DNA from: Hymenopus coronatus
Taxonomy: Eukaryota > Arthropoda > Insecta > Mantodea > Hymenopodidae
Reading direction: 5' to 3'
Length of the DNA: 64,000 nt
NCBI GenBank assembly: GCA_030762935.1
Contig: CM060895.1
Location: 28,324,501-28,388,500, forward strand
Both the position numbers and the translations under genes were made by a program. The notes under the pieces were generated by a model. The model did not search any database. It was not told the DNA's origin and saw only the letters and a program-made list of their open reading frames with translations. Of the stretch, positions 1-11,819 are shown piece by piece (position 1 is the stretch's first letter; each line of letters begins with the position of its first letter).

Positions 1-1692
1 CGTTTTCTCAATATTTTATGGATACTAAGTGGCAATTCTTGGGGAGCAGATCCGACAGTCTTGTTGCAACTTTATCGCGCACAGACCCCAGCCAAATTAG
101 ATTATGGATGCCTAGTTTATCTTTAGCAAGACCATCTGTGCTAAGAAGATTAGACATTGTCCATAATCAGGGTATCTGTGTAGCTGTTGGAGCTTTTCCA
201 ACCAGTCCAGTAGCCAGCCTTAATGCCGAATTGGTAGAACCCCTCTGCAGTGCAGGCGTGACTACCTGCTAACAAATTATGGCTGTGGGCTAAAGTGCAT
301 GGCTTTGCATCCACGTTCACTAAATTTTTTAACACCGAGCAGATGAAGGTTATAGAAATAATCACAATTAGTCCAAGGCTTGTAGGTATATACACTGACG
401 GAAGTAAATGCACCAATGGTGCTGGGTATTCCTTTGTTTATGAATAATATACATTCGGTTTTCATAGTGGTATATCCATTTATAGTGTGGAGCTGTATTC
501 AATATATTGAGTCATTCTGTGGCCCTCCATGGTGTAGTGGTTACCATGCTAACTTCATATGCAGGTTCAAGCCCAGCGGAGGACGATGAATTTTTTCGGT
601 GTAAAAGTCCTTTGCATGGCTTCCTTTGAAAGGGAACTAAAGCCGTTGGTCCTGTGCCGTAGATTTATGGCACGTAAAAGAATCTCAAGCCAAATAGAGA
701 GGCCTCTGAGTAAAATCAAGCAGTCTGTCATGCCCAATTTAGAATGGGACGCTGAGAATCACAGTAGTTAAAGAGCGACCATAAATAACATGCCATTTAT
801 TTTCGAGTCATTGTTGGACCTCAAAATCTGAGTGACTGCCTTATTATGAGTGATTTTCTTAGTGCACTTCAGAGCCTTAATGATCTTTGCAATTACCATC
901 CTGTCTTGCAGCATATCCAGGATGCCCTCCATACTTTATATGCTTCCGGCATTAATGTGGAGTCCTCCTAGTCACATTGGCTTGCTGGGGAATGAACTGG
1001 CAGATTTGGCAGCAAAGACGGCAATCACAGAGCCCAGTGCTAAAATTTCTTGTGTCACATTGGAAGAATTTAAGATTGTCATGCGCAGAGTGATACTTTC
1101 GTGCTGGCATGAAGAGTATCAGCTCTCGGCGGAAACAAGCTTAGAGTAGCAAAGGACCTTCCATTTAACTGGGTATCATCCTGTTGTCAATCTCGACAGG
1201 AGGAAGTGATTTTGGCTCGTTTGTGTATTGGCCACTGCAATTTTGGACATAGTTTCCTTCTTAAGAGTGTATCTGCTCCTATGTGTCTGCTATATAGAGA
1301 AGAGTTGTTTGTCCATCATGTGTGCTAGAGTGTGGTCATCTAGCACATATTTGGGAATCTCTGCAATTGCTGGTCGGTATCGCAGAAGTTCTGGCAGATG
1401 ATAATTGAGCGGTAGCTAAGATTTTTAAATTTCTATCAAAGATAACCCTTAAATTATGGATTTAGTTGTTTTTATCCTTGTTCTTGCATCATTTTTTAAA
1501 TATTTTTCTAAAATCACCTATCTTTGGCCTTTGCCGTGTTTACTTTTATACATTGAATTTTATATTTAACTTTTGTTCTTTTTTATGTAATTTTTATTGA
1601 GCTTTATCTCTGGCCTTTGCCATGATTTGTTTGATATGGGCACTGATGACCTTGTAGTTGAGCACCCTTAAACACTAACAATCATCTCATTC
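1..1692 (+). mobile_element. I-clade LINE, 3' portion (copy A), cut by window edge
   Basis: This is the 3' third of a non-LTR retrotransposon. It covers the end of RT, the RNase H domain and the 3' UTR. It aligns with copy B from about 52,230 onward at what looks like 80-90% identity; both share the stretch around 130-215 (52,360-52,440 in copy B). The RNase H motif PSHIGLLGNELADLAAK is readable near 960-1015 and is better preserved here than in copy B. The reading frame is broken by stops and by a SINE. The element ends with the same 3' signature as copy B (GATGACCTTGTAGTTGAGC-type sequence and AAACACTAAC) at about 1,640-1,680. It is non-functional. Confidence 0.85.
521..804 (+). mobile_element. 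tRNA-derived SINE nested in LINE copy A
   Basis: Comparison with copy B shows extra sequence here, flanked by a 12-bp target duplication (GAGTCATTCTGT at 509-520, GAGTCATTGTTG at 805-816). Near its 5' end are a good Pol III A box (TGGTGTAGTGG, 530-540) and a B box (GGTTCAAGCCC, 564-574), as in a tRNA-Glu-like head. About 200 bp of tRNA-unrelated body follows. It is too long and too weakly folded to be a working tRNA. Confidence 0.8.
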
Positions 1693-1947
1693 CCCCCCAA
1701 TTCATTGTTCAGTTACTAAAGTAGTTTTCATTTATGAGGGATATCTTGTGTATGCAATGACAATGGCAATGTCTAATCTTCCAACCAATTAGATTTAATT
1801 AAGTTTTTGAGCTCTGTGATGGTGCTGCATTTGTTTTGTTTCCATCTTACAAACAGTGAACTTATAATTGCCAGAATCAGGAAATTGAGTGATAATCCCT
1901 TTAGGGTGAATCAAATGGGGAGAAACTCTTTTTATTGTTTTGTTGTT

Positions 1948-2004
<57 letters not shown>

Positions 2005-2735
2005 TTTTACTTAGGATTAACCTGTATAATAGTGCTTTACAGAGCTTGGTTCATGAAGAATTATGGTTATACTCATTTTCTGCGGTTGGCCAGAAGGGCT
2101 TTTTGGATTATATATTAGAATTTAATTTAACAAACTAATGCATTATGATTCCTTGAAGTGTTATAAAAGATAAATGCATTTGCATGATTAGTGGTGCTGT
2201 TATTGGGAGTCAACTGCACCTTCTAAACAGTGGCACTGAGTAATATGTCTTGTGGCAGGCTTATTTTGAGGTATGGTGGATGGGATGTTCAAATGGTGAT
2301 AGTAATCTTACAACTCCTGGAACTTCATGTTGACATAAAAACAACTGACAGGCAAGTTTATGGATACACTGATGAATGGGTAAAACTTCAAATTCATGAT
2401 GCAGTTGGAAGTTGTATACAAATCATGGAACATTGGTGGTAGTATTTTATTTTTTGAAGTACTTGGAATGAAGGTAAAGAAGTAAAAGGTATTCTAGATA
2501 ATTGAAGTATATTGATTAAGAAAAGGGTAGAGTTTGGAAAGTCTAGCAGAAGCCTAAGTAACCATGTGAATGATGTGAGAATGCTAGGTGAGACATGTGT
2601 AAAGTAGTGCAACAAGATACTTTATTAAGGTATTCGCTGGCAGCCAAGAACTGAATTCTTCATTAAATTGCAAAAAAGTAAATAAATGAACTGAATGAAA
2701 TGTAAGTATCTTTGCCTTGGTCTTATTGGTATTTA
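1693..2735. other. Unassigned AT-rich intronic sequence with a 54-nt T run
   Basis: I see no supported gene. A pure T tract runs from 1949 to 2002. It creates poly-Phe ORFs that are not real, and its length is unreliable in assemblies. The sequence after it looks superficially like a splice acceptor followed by a short open frame, but there is no convincing donor and no similarity to fatty acid synthase. Confidence 0.6.
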
Positions 2736-4029
2736 GGAGGGTGGTTCAAGAAGTAACCTGTTTCAAAATAGGCAGTGTTGCTAAAGCAAGTTTGTTTTAT
2801 CATTCTGTATTGTCATTAATTATATACCACCAAAACAACTTTGGTACTGTTTCATAGGTTTGTTTCGATTTAGTAGGCATTTCAGTTAGTCATTCAACAT
2901 ACTTTTGATGCAGTATCATTCTGTGATTCACTTTTTACTTTTGGGTGCAAAACTTGTGAGGAGATAAAAGCAAAATTGGATTTTATTTATGGAGACCTTT
3001 GGTCATCTAAGATGACAATAGGTACTAGTTAATTATCTTTAAGTGGGGTTGAATATCCATTTTTGATGAAGTGTGCCCAGGATACCCAACTGATGTGGTT
3101 GCTGAGGAAATCATTGAAAAAGTTAAATATATGGATCAGACAACTAATTATAATATTTAATTTTAAAAAGAGTTTTATTTATTTATCTTTTAATATGATT
3201 CTTGTTGATCGTCAAAACAAAAACTTGGAAATGGCAGAGGCCATAGGTGTGTCACCAAGAACAGAAATTCATATTTTGCAGATAAGTTGGAAATGAGAAA
3301 TTTGTCAGCTCAATGGGTGCCACAATTGGTCACAGTTTATAAAAACAGGTGTAGCTTTCAACTTTGAAACCATGTTTGGAGGTATTTAAATGAAATCTGA
3401 ATAACTTTTTGCATCAATTTGTCACTGTCAGTGACACCTGGGTTGATCATTATACTCCAAAAAGCGAGCAGCATTCAAAAATGGGTTGCCTCCAGTGAGT
3501 CTGTTCCAAAGAAGCCAAGGATGGCAATGATATTTTGGGATGTGAATTGATTTTTATAAAAAGGAAAAACAATTACTTCACAATACTACGGTGATTTATT
3601 GGCCCAATTTGACAAGAAATTAAAGGAGACATGGCCCCAACTGGTAAAGAAGAAAGGTTGGTTACACACACAATGACATGCACCAACATACTCATCTGGT
3701 GTTTTAACAAACAAACTGCATGAATGGCATTATGAATTGCTGCCATACTCTTGACCTACATTGGCTCCCTGAGTTATCAACTTCTTGTACCTAAATATGA
3801 AAAAATGTCTCACAGAAACCAAATTTAAATGAAATGAAGAGGTCTTCTTTATGACAGAGGTGTATTATGCAGAGTTAACAATTTATATTTTTAGGAAGGT
3901 ATAAAAAATGACAGGAATGTCGATAGAAGTGTGTGGTCCAGAAAAGGGACTATATTGAGAAATGAATAATTTGTGTTAAAAAAAATGGTATCCTCATTCC
4001 TATCACAGGTGCTTATTGAACCACCCATG
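2736..4029 (+). mobile_element. Mariner-family DNA transposon 1 (dead)
   Basis: A TA duplication (2734-2735, 4030-4031) encloses about 1.29 kb. The terminal inverted repeats are imperfect: GGGTGGTTCAAGAAGTAACC at the left against a reverse-complemented right end reading GGGTGGTTCAATAAGCACC. The interior translates across all three frames into a decayed mariner transposase. The HTH-linker motif SARWVPQLVT lies near 3,310. FWDVN and KGKTITSQYY lie near 3,535-3,590, followed by KLHEWHYELLPYS near 3,715-3,750. Many stops and frameshifts make it inactive. It sits in the intron upstream of the first FAS exon seen here. Confidence 0.8.
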
Positions 4030-4411
4030 TAAGGCTATATGCCATGCAGCATACCAGTGGCTTACTGATTGTGAAAAGTTTGAATGTCAGCTAAAAAGAG
4101 TCATGATCTGAATGAATGAGATAAAGTATTGAAACATCAGCATAATGCCAAAAAATTAAGTTCCAGGTTTGGAGAATCAGGAGTATAAATATTAAATAAT
4201 ATTGCAATTAAAATTAATTCTTGAGGGACTCATTATTAAATAAAACTCACCAGCAGTAAATACCATCCAGACAAAACAAAAATTATCATTCCTAATACCC
4301 GTAAGTAAAGATATAGAATAAATTCAGCAGATATAAAGTATTATAACATAATGGTTTTCCAAAATATTTACAATAAAGGTTACAATTTTTCTCCTATAGG
4401 GGAGAGGGAGT
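4030..4411. other. Unassigned AT-rich sequence
   Basis: This lies between mariner 1 and the pogo-like element. No ORF, repeat or motif was recognised. Confidence 0.5.
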
Positions 4412-4428
4412 TAAGAGTACACACGTAG

Positions 4429-5432
4429 TGGTAATGTTGCCGTTTAAGGGTCAGTTGGCTGTGTAACGTCAGGCAGCCAACCTTTGCATATGAAAGAGGC
4501 AAGGTTCAGCATTCATAGGGTAGTGTGGAAAGCATGAAATTTGCAATCAACAGCATATGCCTTAGGAAGCATAACCATAGCAACATAGGGAAACCCAGAA
4601 ATATACAATTAGCCAACGCATTCATGGGAAGGTGCGGGAAACTCTGAAATATGCAATTATATGCGTTAGGGAGCGCATTTACTGTTCTTTCGGATATCTC
4701 CTACTGCTCTCCACCTCTTTCATGTTTTCTTCTATGACAAAACAGCTTTTTTAATGCTATTAATGACATAAGTAAAGAGCATGTAGATCTGGTTGGGCTG
4801 ATAGTTATTCTTACAACTAATAAGAATTATAATAATACTCATCATCATAATCATCATACTACCAACACCACCACCAATAATAGTAATATTAATAACAATA
4901 ATATTAATAATAATATTAATAATAGCAATATTAATAATATTATTAATAATAATTTTTATTTACTACTAATGCTCCTGTTTTCATTAAAAAAGATACAAAG
5001 CAATCGATAACTTATTTAACAGTAGCTTTGTGTATTAAATTTCTCCATTTAACCCACAATATTACTTGATCAAACGTATTAAGAGTACCGCAATTGCAAT
5101 GTGACATAGATGGGGTTATCTTTATGTTTTGATGAAATCGCCTTTAGCTAGCTCATGTACCACATAACCTCAAACAACCAACATCTGTAATAAGTAAGGT
5201 TAATGGTGTATGATAGATGCCAACGTCTGCTAGCATTACCACGCCCTTCGGCTACGTCATATACGCACCATTTAGCAACATATAACCATGCTACTAGTGT
5301 CATCTGCGGCTGTTAACCGGTTGTGTTCCTTTGGCACTGTGTGATGAGTTCTACAGCGGTTTTCAATTTCTAAAGTTGGTATGATTTTGCAGCATTGCAT
5401 GGCCAACTGACCCTTAAACGGCCACATTACCA
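4429..5432. mobile_element. ~1.0-kb non-autonomous TIR element (MITE-like)
   Basis: Near-perfect 31-bp terminal inverted repeats bound it. 4429-4459 begins TGGTAATGTTGCCGTTTAAG, and the reverse complement of 5402-5432 differs at one base. There is no transposase ORF. The centre contains an imperfect AAT/ATT-rich tract (about 4,805-4,955). The flanking duplication is unclear (TAG on the left, ATAG on the right), so the superfamily is unresolved. Confidence 0.8.
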
Positions 5433-5649
5433 ATAGTTTTTCCATTTGAATGTTATTTATTTCAGTGATCGCAAAATATTACATATCATATGAGCTTTTC
5501 CATTTCATCTGTTACACAATAACAGAAACAAAAATAACAAGATTCAATACAACAAGTTTATAGAGAGGTTTAATTAAAATATTGCAAATGTGTACTCTTG
5601 TACACATGGGTGGCTAAAAGTACCACCTTATGAGTATATGAATACACAT

Positions 5650-7466
5650 TAGCAGTTATCACAAACGTATGCACCGTAGCCTTCATATCCTGTACACTCT
5701 TCGTGCCACCACTCCTTACACATACCACATTGCACCCAGTTGTCATCAAAAGTCTCTCCACAGCCTGGACAGTATGTTTCATCTTCTTTTATCTGGTGTG
5801 CATTCGATGTTATAGGTTCAAAAAATTTGAGATCTTCTAGCAACAACTTGCTTTGTCTTACTTTGTCTTCTGTTCTGCTTTCCACCCACATTTGATTTCA
5901 GCTTAGGTTTTGTTTTCCTGGTTTGCTGTTCTTCTAACACCTTTTTGAGCAGAGATCCCGAAAGAATTTCAGAGGTTGCTTCTTTAGAAGTCCTCTTTTC
6001 GGGTTTTCTAGTGCATGTAGGAATAGCACACAGTTCTGCCAAACGAGAAGTAGTGCCAACATTATTTGGAGTTACTTGTTGAACTTGTAGTACTTCTGAG
6101 TCAGCTGTAAGCTCATTAATTATTTCTTCACTTACTGTTGTACCACGGGCCGGGAGGAAGTCTTCCTGTATTAAACATTTAGATTGTAAGGGAATATTCC
6201 AGTGCATGCAAATCCATTTTCTCCTTTTTCAATTGTGTTAATTCTTAAGTATGCAGCTCAGAACAATCCAGTAATACAGTGTGGTGGGACAGCCTCCCCT
6301 GGATGATTAATAAGCCACTTTTCAATCTCTTCTGCATAGGATGTTTTAAGTGGACCAAAAAATGTTCTGTCCAGGGGTGCATTTTATGAATCGTGTGTGG
6401 TGGAAAAAACAACAGAGTAATGAAATTATCCCAGCAATACAAAATAGCAGACAAACAGCAGTGAGTTGTGTGATTATCTATAATTAGAAGGACAGGATCA
6501 TTTTCTGCAGGCTTAGTGTGTTCAGCAAAATGTTTCAGCCAGTTAAGAAAAATATTGATGCCATGTAACCACTATCAGAAATTAGAGGCAGTGTTCCATT
6601 TGGAGCGGTTGTATAGTAAGCAGGATTCATTAGTCAGAGGAACATAGCTCTCTGTAGCACTAATACAACAGGCAATGGAAATGAGTTGTCCTTGTTCCAC
6701 TGATGATACTTTGGATATTGCTTGTTTTCCTTTTGGGCTGTACACTTTTGGTGTTTTATTGGGAACTGCTGAAATACCCAACTCATCCATGTTGCTAATC
6801 TCTGAGGATGAAACTGTGCCTTATGCATAAGCCTTCTTCGAGTCAGTCCGTAAAATCGGCATTTAAATCTTTGCAGTGTTCTGCCTGTTCCTTTTCTAAT
6901 GTAGCATTAAAGATAGGTTTAAAAAATGCCAAGCCATGTTGGTACTGTACCCTGAAAATATGCAGAAAACAGACATTTTAATAGCAACAATAGTGATAGT
7001 AAAACCTACCTAGGTTATTATTTATGACTCCAGCTTTAGATCATATTGGCTACTTAGGCTCAAACAATGAATGTTCCTAACACATTAAGTTAGCCTATAA
7101 CAAATTATTAACACTAAAATACACATGACAATGATATTCATACTTCTAATTTATAGGGAGTGTTAAGAATATCTCCAAATTAAAGTATAAGTCTCATTTC
7201 TATTTGGAAATCGAACCTGAGACTTCTAGGATTAAAAATTGCATATACAAGACACCTGGTGATATAAGTTATTGTTTTATACAGGAAGTTGGAACATCGC
7301 TTGCTACTTACAGACTTTAATCTTTTGCTTACGGTGCATTCATTGACACCCAGGGAACAAGCTACTTCTCTTTTGGACTTCCCTTCTTGTATCAGTCATT
7401 TAGCAAGTTGGAGATTCTCTTTTGTGAACACTAATTTCCTTTCTGATTTCCTTTTATACTTCCCCA
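5650..7466 (-). pseudogene. Pogo-like (Tc1/mariner superfamily) transposase pseudogene
   Basis: Read 5'->3' on the minus strand, it begins with a pipsqueak-type helix-turn-helix (about 7466-7290; GKSKREVACSLGVNE), interrupted by one stop. It continues to a DDE core: MDELGISAVPNK near 6790-6755, DPVLLIIDNHTTH near 6500-6462, and the pogo hallmark FPPHTIHK near 6395. The C-terminus (5780-5650) is a C4HC3 PHD-like finger (CPGCGE...WVQCGMCKEWWHEEC...CDNC), a fusion seen in arthropod and cnidarian pogo-type transposases. A basic, disordered segment (around 5,880-6,000) joins the two. At least three frameshifts or stops are present, so it is not functional. Confidence 0.8.
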
Positions 7467-7654
7467 TTTTATAAATATGTAACATTAAATTAGTTTTTGA
7501 AGCATTAAAATGATAGTTCACGAAAATTATATATATATATATATATATATACTAAGGGGGCAATAAACTTATTATTAAGGAAAATAAACACTAACAAATG
7601 TATGGGTAAGAGTATGCAGTGAAATTGGCGGCCAAGAGTTCGCGCGTACTCTTG

Positions 7655-8556
7655 GACACCCAGCGGTCATTTACAATAAATGACAATAGAGGTCAGCTTG
7701 CATTGAGTAGCTTAACCTTAATGACATAGTTACATTGTAGAAATATAAATGTTTATTATTACATATAGCACTTCTAAGCTATAAGTTGAATCCATACGAA
7801 AATCCTTAAATTAGTGGTTTCAGTTTTTATAAAATAATTGCCAATAAGCTTTACTTACCTGTTATGCATAGTAGAAATTAACAAAGACTGTATCCTCTTT
7901 TGCAGCCTTCCAGGCTATGTACATGTAATACAATGTCGGTAGAATGACTTCGCTCAGTACTGCCAATCCATAAATACGTAACATAGTACTCTTACCTGAC
8001 CATGCACTCTTGGCCCTCCTCTACACTACATTGAATTCTGCATACTTTGAAATGCAAATAAATGCTATTTTTTTTATGGTAGTATTAAAGATAGTAGGTG
8101 TGAAATCTCATGTAAACATATGGTGTGAAATGGACATAAATAACATAACCAATGAACATATTTGATTATTTATTCTTCACCCTACAAGAGGCCTACAACA
8201 GCAGAGTTTCAGAGAGAATTATCCAAAGACTCTCTGTATTTTGGAAATACTTATATATGTTGGTCTGGCATTCAGAGAAACAAATTTTGCATAAATTTCA
8301 GGCTACTCATAAAGTACATTAATTATACAAACGCTTTTCATGTTTTATCTTTTACCACTATATATATTTTCACTTTAAATTTGAATAAATATCATCCAAT
8401 ACATTTATAACTTTCATTATAAATTCAGTTTAAAATAATTCATCTTCTTTTTAACCATTTTGAATTTAAATGCATTAATAAGATTTTCCATCGTTATTGG
8501 AATATCAATTAGGCCAAGATTTGTTTTCTTCATTATTAACATTATACTTTTTCTTT
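7655..8556. other. Unassigned intronic sequence
   Basis: It is AT-rich. A motif around 8002-8020 resembles, in inverted orientation, the GGCCAAGAGT stretch at 7630-7639, so an additional small inverted-repeat element may end near 8,020. An 82-codon open frame at 8162-8407 has no recognisable motifs and is not called. Confidence 0.4.
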
Positions 8557-9396
8557 TACATTCTCTACATGTACTGTGTACATAGAGTATAGAGTGTATT
8601 GCACCCAAACATTTAATACTGAGATTTCACCAGGAATACTAATTTGGGACCCCTGAATTTAAAAAAAAAAAAAAAATGTGTGTGCATATGCATGAACAGT
8701 ATTGTTAAAACTGAAAAATCTGTTAGATATCAAACTTGATATTTAAGTTCATTATGTTTCAAGGATGGGATTGGAAGATTTTCAAGAATATCCCCCACCT
8801 CTAACTACCCTTTACATGGAAAAAATGTTGAAAATGATGGTTTTCTCTAAACTGACTTTAATAATTTTGACTAAAATCTATTACATTTAAGATATTTACA
8901 AGCAATATGTATATCCTGAATTTTCTGGAAATAGCCTCTGAAGACCTCTTTATTCTGAATTTTGCATAACTGGTAAACTGTAAGAGATAGACAAAAACTT
9001 ACTAAATAACAAATGTGAATCTCCTTAAAATGTAAAATTTTTGCCATATACATATTTTTCTAGTGGAGTTGACCTCTTTGAGATATTCCTTGTTATTGGT
9101 TTCACTTTTAAAGTATTTAAAAGTTTTCTCATATGGGAACTTGTCAACTCCTGGCCATGCAAAGAAACAGATTTAAATCCCATAGCAACCACATTTTAAA
9201 TCATTTGATTGTTGGTTTAGCCTAGTGTATTCCCTTATTTCACTTCTACTTATAAGGAAATATGTAATAAGACTGTTTCTGCTAATGTTTATCTCGATTA
9301 GCATGAAGTAGATAGAATAATAAGCTTATTAACAATAATTTGTTACAGAAATATAGAGAAAAATCATGTGAATGGAGCACATCAGATTTGTATCAA
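8557..9396 (+). repeat. Hairpin-headed ~0.9-kb repeat, copy 1
   Basis: This is a non-coding repeat family present seven times in the window. The unit starts with an imperfect hairpin (TTCTCTACA...TGTACATAG...TATAGAG). It continues through conserved blocks (GATTTCACCAGGAATA; GAATTTTCTGGAAATAGCC; GAGATAGACAAAAACTTAC; GATATTCCTTGTTATTGG) and ends in CATGTGAATGG...CACATCAGATTT. This copy is diverged but nearly full length and contains an A-run where others have a GT tract. Family identity and mobilisation mechanism are unknown. Confidence 0.75.
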
Positions 9397-9676
9397 ACAA
9401 TCCAACACTGCTCTAGATTTTTTTTTTATAAATTTGTTTCTCTTTAAAAACTTATCGTACTACCTCATATTGTATGCCACAAGTTCTACTGCACATTTTG
9501 CTTATTGATTCTTTTTCACACTGCAGGAGATCCATATGAAGCATAAATTACTTATACACAGTTATATAGGCTCTCAGTATTTTGGAAATAGTTAAATGCA
9601 TAACAGCTTCTGCTTAACACTTAATTATTTGAATGTAGCCCATTATTTTCTTGGAATAAGAAGTAAATGATTCTAG

Positions 9677-9906
9677 GTCTCGGTGCTGAACAAACAAAAC
9701 AGATCTGTCCCATAGATCTTGAAGTAGCCTGCCATGATGGATCACAATTCTGCACTGTTTCTGGTCCAACAGATTCTGTAACAAGTTTTATAAACATGCT
9801 GAGGCAAAATGGCATTTTTACCAGGAAGATAAACAGTGGAAGCATAGCATATCATAACAAGCATATGGCATCAGTTGGACCCCTCCTTCTTAAATACCTT
9901 AAAGAG
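9677..9906 (+). CDS. FASN: Fatty acid synthase exon: acyltransferase domain, C-terminal half
   Basis: This exon encodes about 77 residues of the malonyl/acetyl-CoA:ACP transacylase domain of cytosolic type I fatty acid synthase, which loads acyl groups onto the ACP. The stretch CPIDLEVACHDGSQFCTVSG is followed by the region with the second catalytic residue, IAYHNKHM, with His at 9853-9855. The GHSxG serine belongs to an upstream exon outside the window. An in-frame TAA at 9664-9666 rules out an earlier start. The acceptor TTCTAG at 9671-9676 gives a phase-1 start, and the donor GTAAAT begins at 9907 (phase 0). The exact acceptor is inferred. There are no internal stops. Confidence 0.9.
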
Positions 9907-10073
9907 GTAAATACTAATCTCCATACACATGTTACAATGAGGTACATTTTGTTTCTCTCTCCAAATTTTATAATTTTCTATGGACCTTAATGTCTAGAGT
10001 TTCCAGTATTGTACATTTTTAATTAAAGCTATTTTTAGATATTCCATTTTAATAAAAATTCTCATATCCATAG

Positions 10074-10378
10074 GTAATCCCAACTGTGAAAACTCGCTCA
10101 AAACTATGGGTCAGCTCCTCTCTACCTGAAAATGAATGGGATACTCCATTAGCTAAATCTGCTTCAGCTGCATATTATAGTAACAATCTACTAAGTCCTG
10201 TATTCTTTGAAGAAGCTTGTCATCATATCCCAGATGATGCTATCATTATTGAGATCTCTCCTCAAGGAGTTTTTCAAAGTATTCTACAAGATACTTCACA
10301 TAAATCAATAACAAATGTCAGACTTATGGAGCAAAGTCATCAACAAAGTGTTGAAATCCTTCTCTGTGCTCTGGGAAA
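10074..10378 (+). CDS. FASN: Fatty acid synthase exon: end of AT domain and AT-DH linker
   Basis: It follows a short 167-bp intron (acceptor ATAG, phase 0) and ends at donor GTAAGT at 10379 (phase 2). It encodes the conserved AT tail: SSLPENEWDTPLAKSASAAY, then NNLLSPVFFEEACHHIPDDA, then IEISPQGVFQSIL and LMEQSHQQSVEILLCALGK. All of these line up in order with animal FAS. The AT domain ends here and the linker to the dehydratase begins. The frame is fully open and in phase with both neighbours. Confidence 0.93.
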
Positions 10379-11179
10379 GTAAGTAGTGTGAAAAAAGCCT
10401 AGAATTTGTTGCCTTTTATATAATAATTGTATTTATCAACTAATGAACTATAATGCAAAGATATATTTGGTTATTAGTACTCAAAATAGGATGACTGATT
10501 AAAAACACATGATTGTTATACATGTCTCTTTAATAACTGGCAGTAATAATCTTCATATACAGAATGGAAGAAGTAAGTATAGCTTAAGGAATGGTTCTAC
10601 ATGATGGGTATATTGAATGAAACTTTGTTGTAATATTTTTTCTTTATGTACTTGTTTCTCTATAAAAATTAATTTGTCAGAAATTTATGATATCCAAATG
10701 CTATGATGCGTTAAATATCAAACTGTATTTAAAGTTATGGACAATTTGAAGGCAACTAAATAGATTTTCCTATGTGACTTTTTTGTGTAAAATCACTTGG
10801 TTTTACACACTTGACAATTGAAGTTTATGCACAATTGTAATTTTTGTGGTGTAGCGCATTTGGCAATGCAAAGTAATGGCTATTTACCCTTTTCTCATAT
10901 ACACTCTTGACCTTTCTCAAGAAGCTTAACAAACAAATTCTTTTAGCAGTTGTTGTTCTTCCCACTTATGTGACTGTGTTTAATGAGGTGTTTAATATAT
11001 CTGACACCATCTGAGAGACCTTAAGAGTGCTTCAGAATTAAACTGTGAGGTAGATGTTAAAGTGCTATCTAAAAAATGACATCTTAATAGATATAGTAAC
11101 AAATTTCTGTAAATTATTGAGTAATACTGGTATGTTGATTGCTACGCGGGGGGGGGGGGGGGTTGCAGCACTATTAAAA
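10379..11179. other. Intronic sequence with a 15-nt G run
   Basis: No gene is seen. A G15 homopolymer at 11148-11162 is conspicuous in otherwise AT-rich DNA and could form a G-quadruplex. The remainder is unassigned. Confidence 0.5.
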
Positions 11180-11545
11180 AAAAACACAATACAACTACTA
11201 TTAACATAAAGAGTAATCCTGATCTTGAATCAGCTGCTAAGCAGTATCTACAACAGACATTTGAACAATCTTTAGTGCAAAATAACTGTTTGTCAAGCTA
11301 GAAATCAAGTCAAAGAAATAAACAGGAAGCTGAGAGTGAGAAAACTGCAGCTAAGAATCAAGGAACCCTGAATTACATTTTGAATAGTAAGTGGTTATTT
11401 AGATGTGCCAAAAGAGCTTATACTATTATATCATAACATTCAATTGCTAAATAATAAAATTAATGACATAGAGACTCTATTTTTAACACATTTACAACAT
11501 GTCAGCATTCTATGTTTTAGTAAATACTGACTTCAGGAAGGTAGT
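11180..11545 (+). mobile_element. CR1-like LINE fragment (ORF1 end and endonuclease start)
   Basis: Around 11,450-11,530 the + strand translates to NKINDIETLFLTHLQHVSIL followed by CFS. This is the N-terminal signature of the AP-type endonuclease of CR1/Daphne-like LINEs, and it matches the minus-strand element at 61.7-63.2 kb. Upstream sequence is a decayed ORF1 remnant. Only this piece is present. Confidence 0.55.
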
Positions 11546-11819
11546 TGAAATCATTGACTGACACTATATGTCTTAGTTTGAGGTGTTCTGTGTAGTACTC
11601 TTTAGGATTGAGTGGGATGCTGAGGAGCCTGTGTACTGAGCTGTTGAAGACTGCTTGTGTGTGATGTTCAGGGTTGAAACTATTCTATTTTATATAATTG
11701 CTATGTGTGTGTGGTCTTCCTGTAGATGCCATATGTGATCTTTTGTGCTTTTAGTCTTAGCTTTAGGTTTAGATGTGGTAGAATTTGGTCTTTTTCTGTT
11801 TCCATTTTGAACACTATAT

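Larger units (their letters stand above)
4412..7654 (-). mobile_element. Pogo-like transposon with PHD-type finger (dead)
   Basis: This is a transposase relic on the minus strand with candidate short terminal inverted repeats. TAAGAGTACACACG at 4412-4425 matches the reverse complement of 7641-7654 (CAAGAGTACGCGCG) at 11 of 14 bases. A second TIR element (4429-5432) is nested just inside the left end. The right end also carries a local palindrome (CCAAGAGT...ACTCTTGG, about 7632-7656). The extent is inferred from these short ends and is less sure than the transposase itself. Confidence 0.6.

Noticed and set aside
1935..2118. Poly-Phe ORFs
   Set aside because: They are produced solely by the T homopolymer.
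2003..2138. Exon-like open frame after the T54 tract
   Set aside because: The pyrimidine tract is a homopolymer repeat. There is no donor at the end and no similarity to FAS or another known protein.
8162..8407. 82-codon + strand ORF
   Set aside because: No motif, no homology recognised, no splice context fitting FAS.
1..9676. An upstream FAS exon with the GHSxG acyltransferase serine or ketosynthase
   Set aside because: No such motif in a spliceable frame was seen. The region is accounted for largely by transposons.
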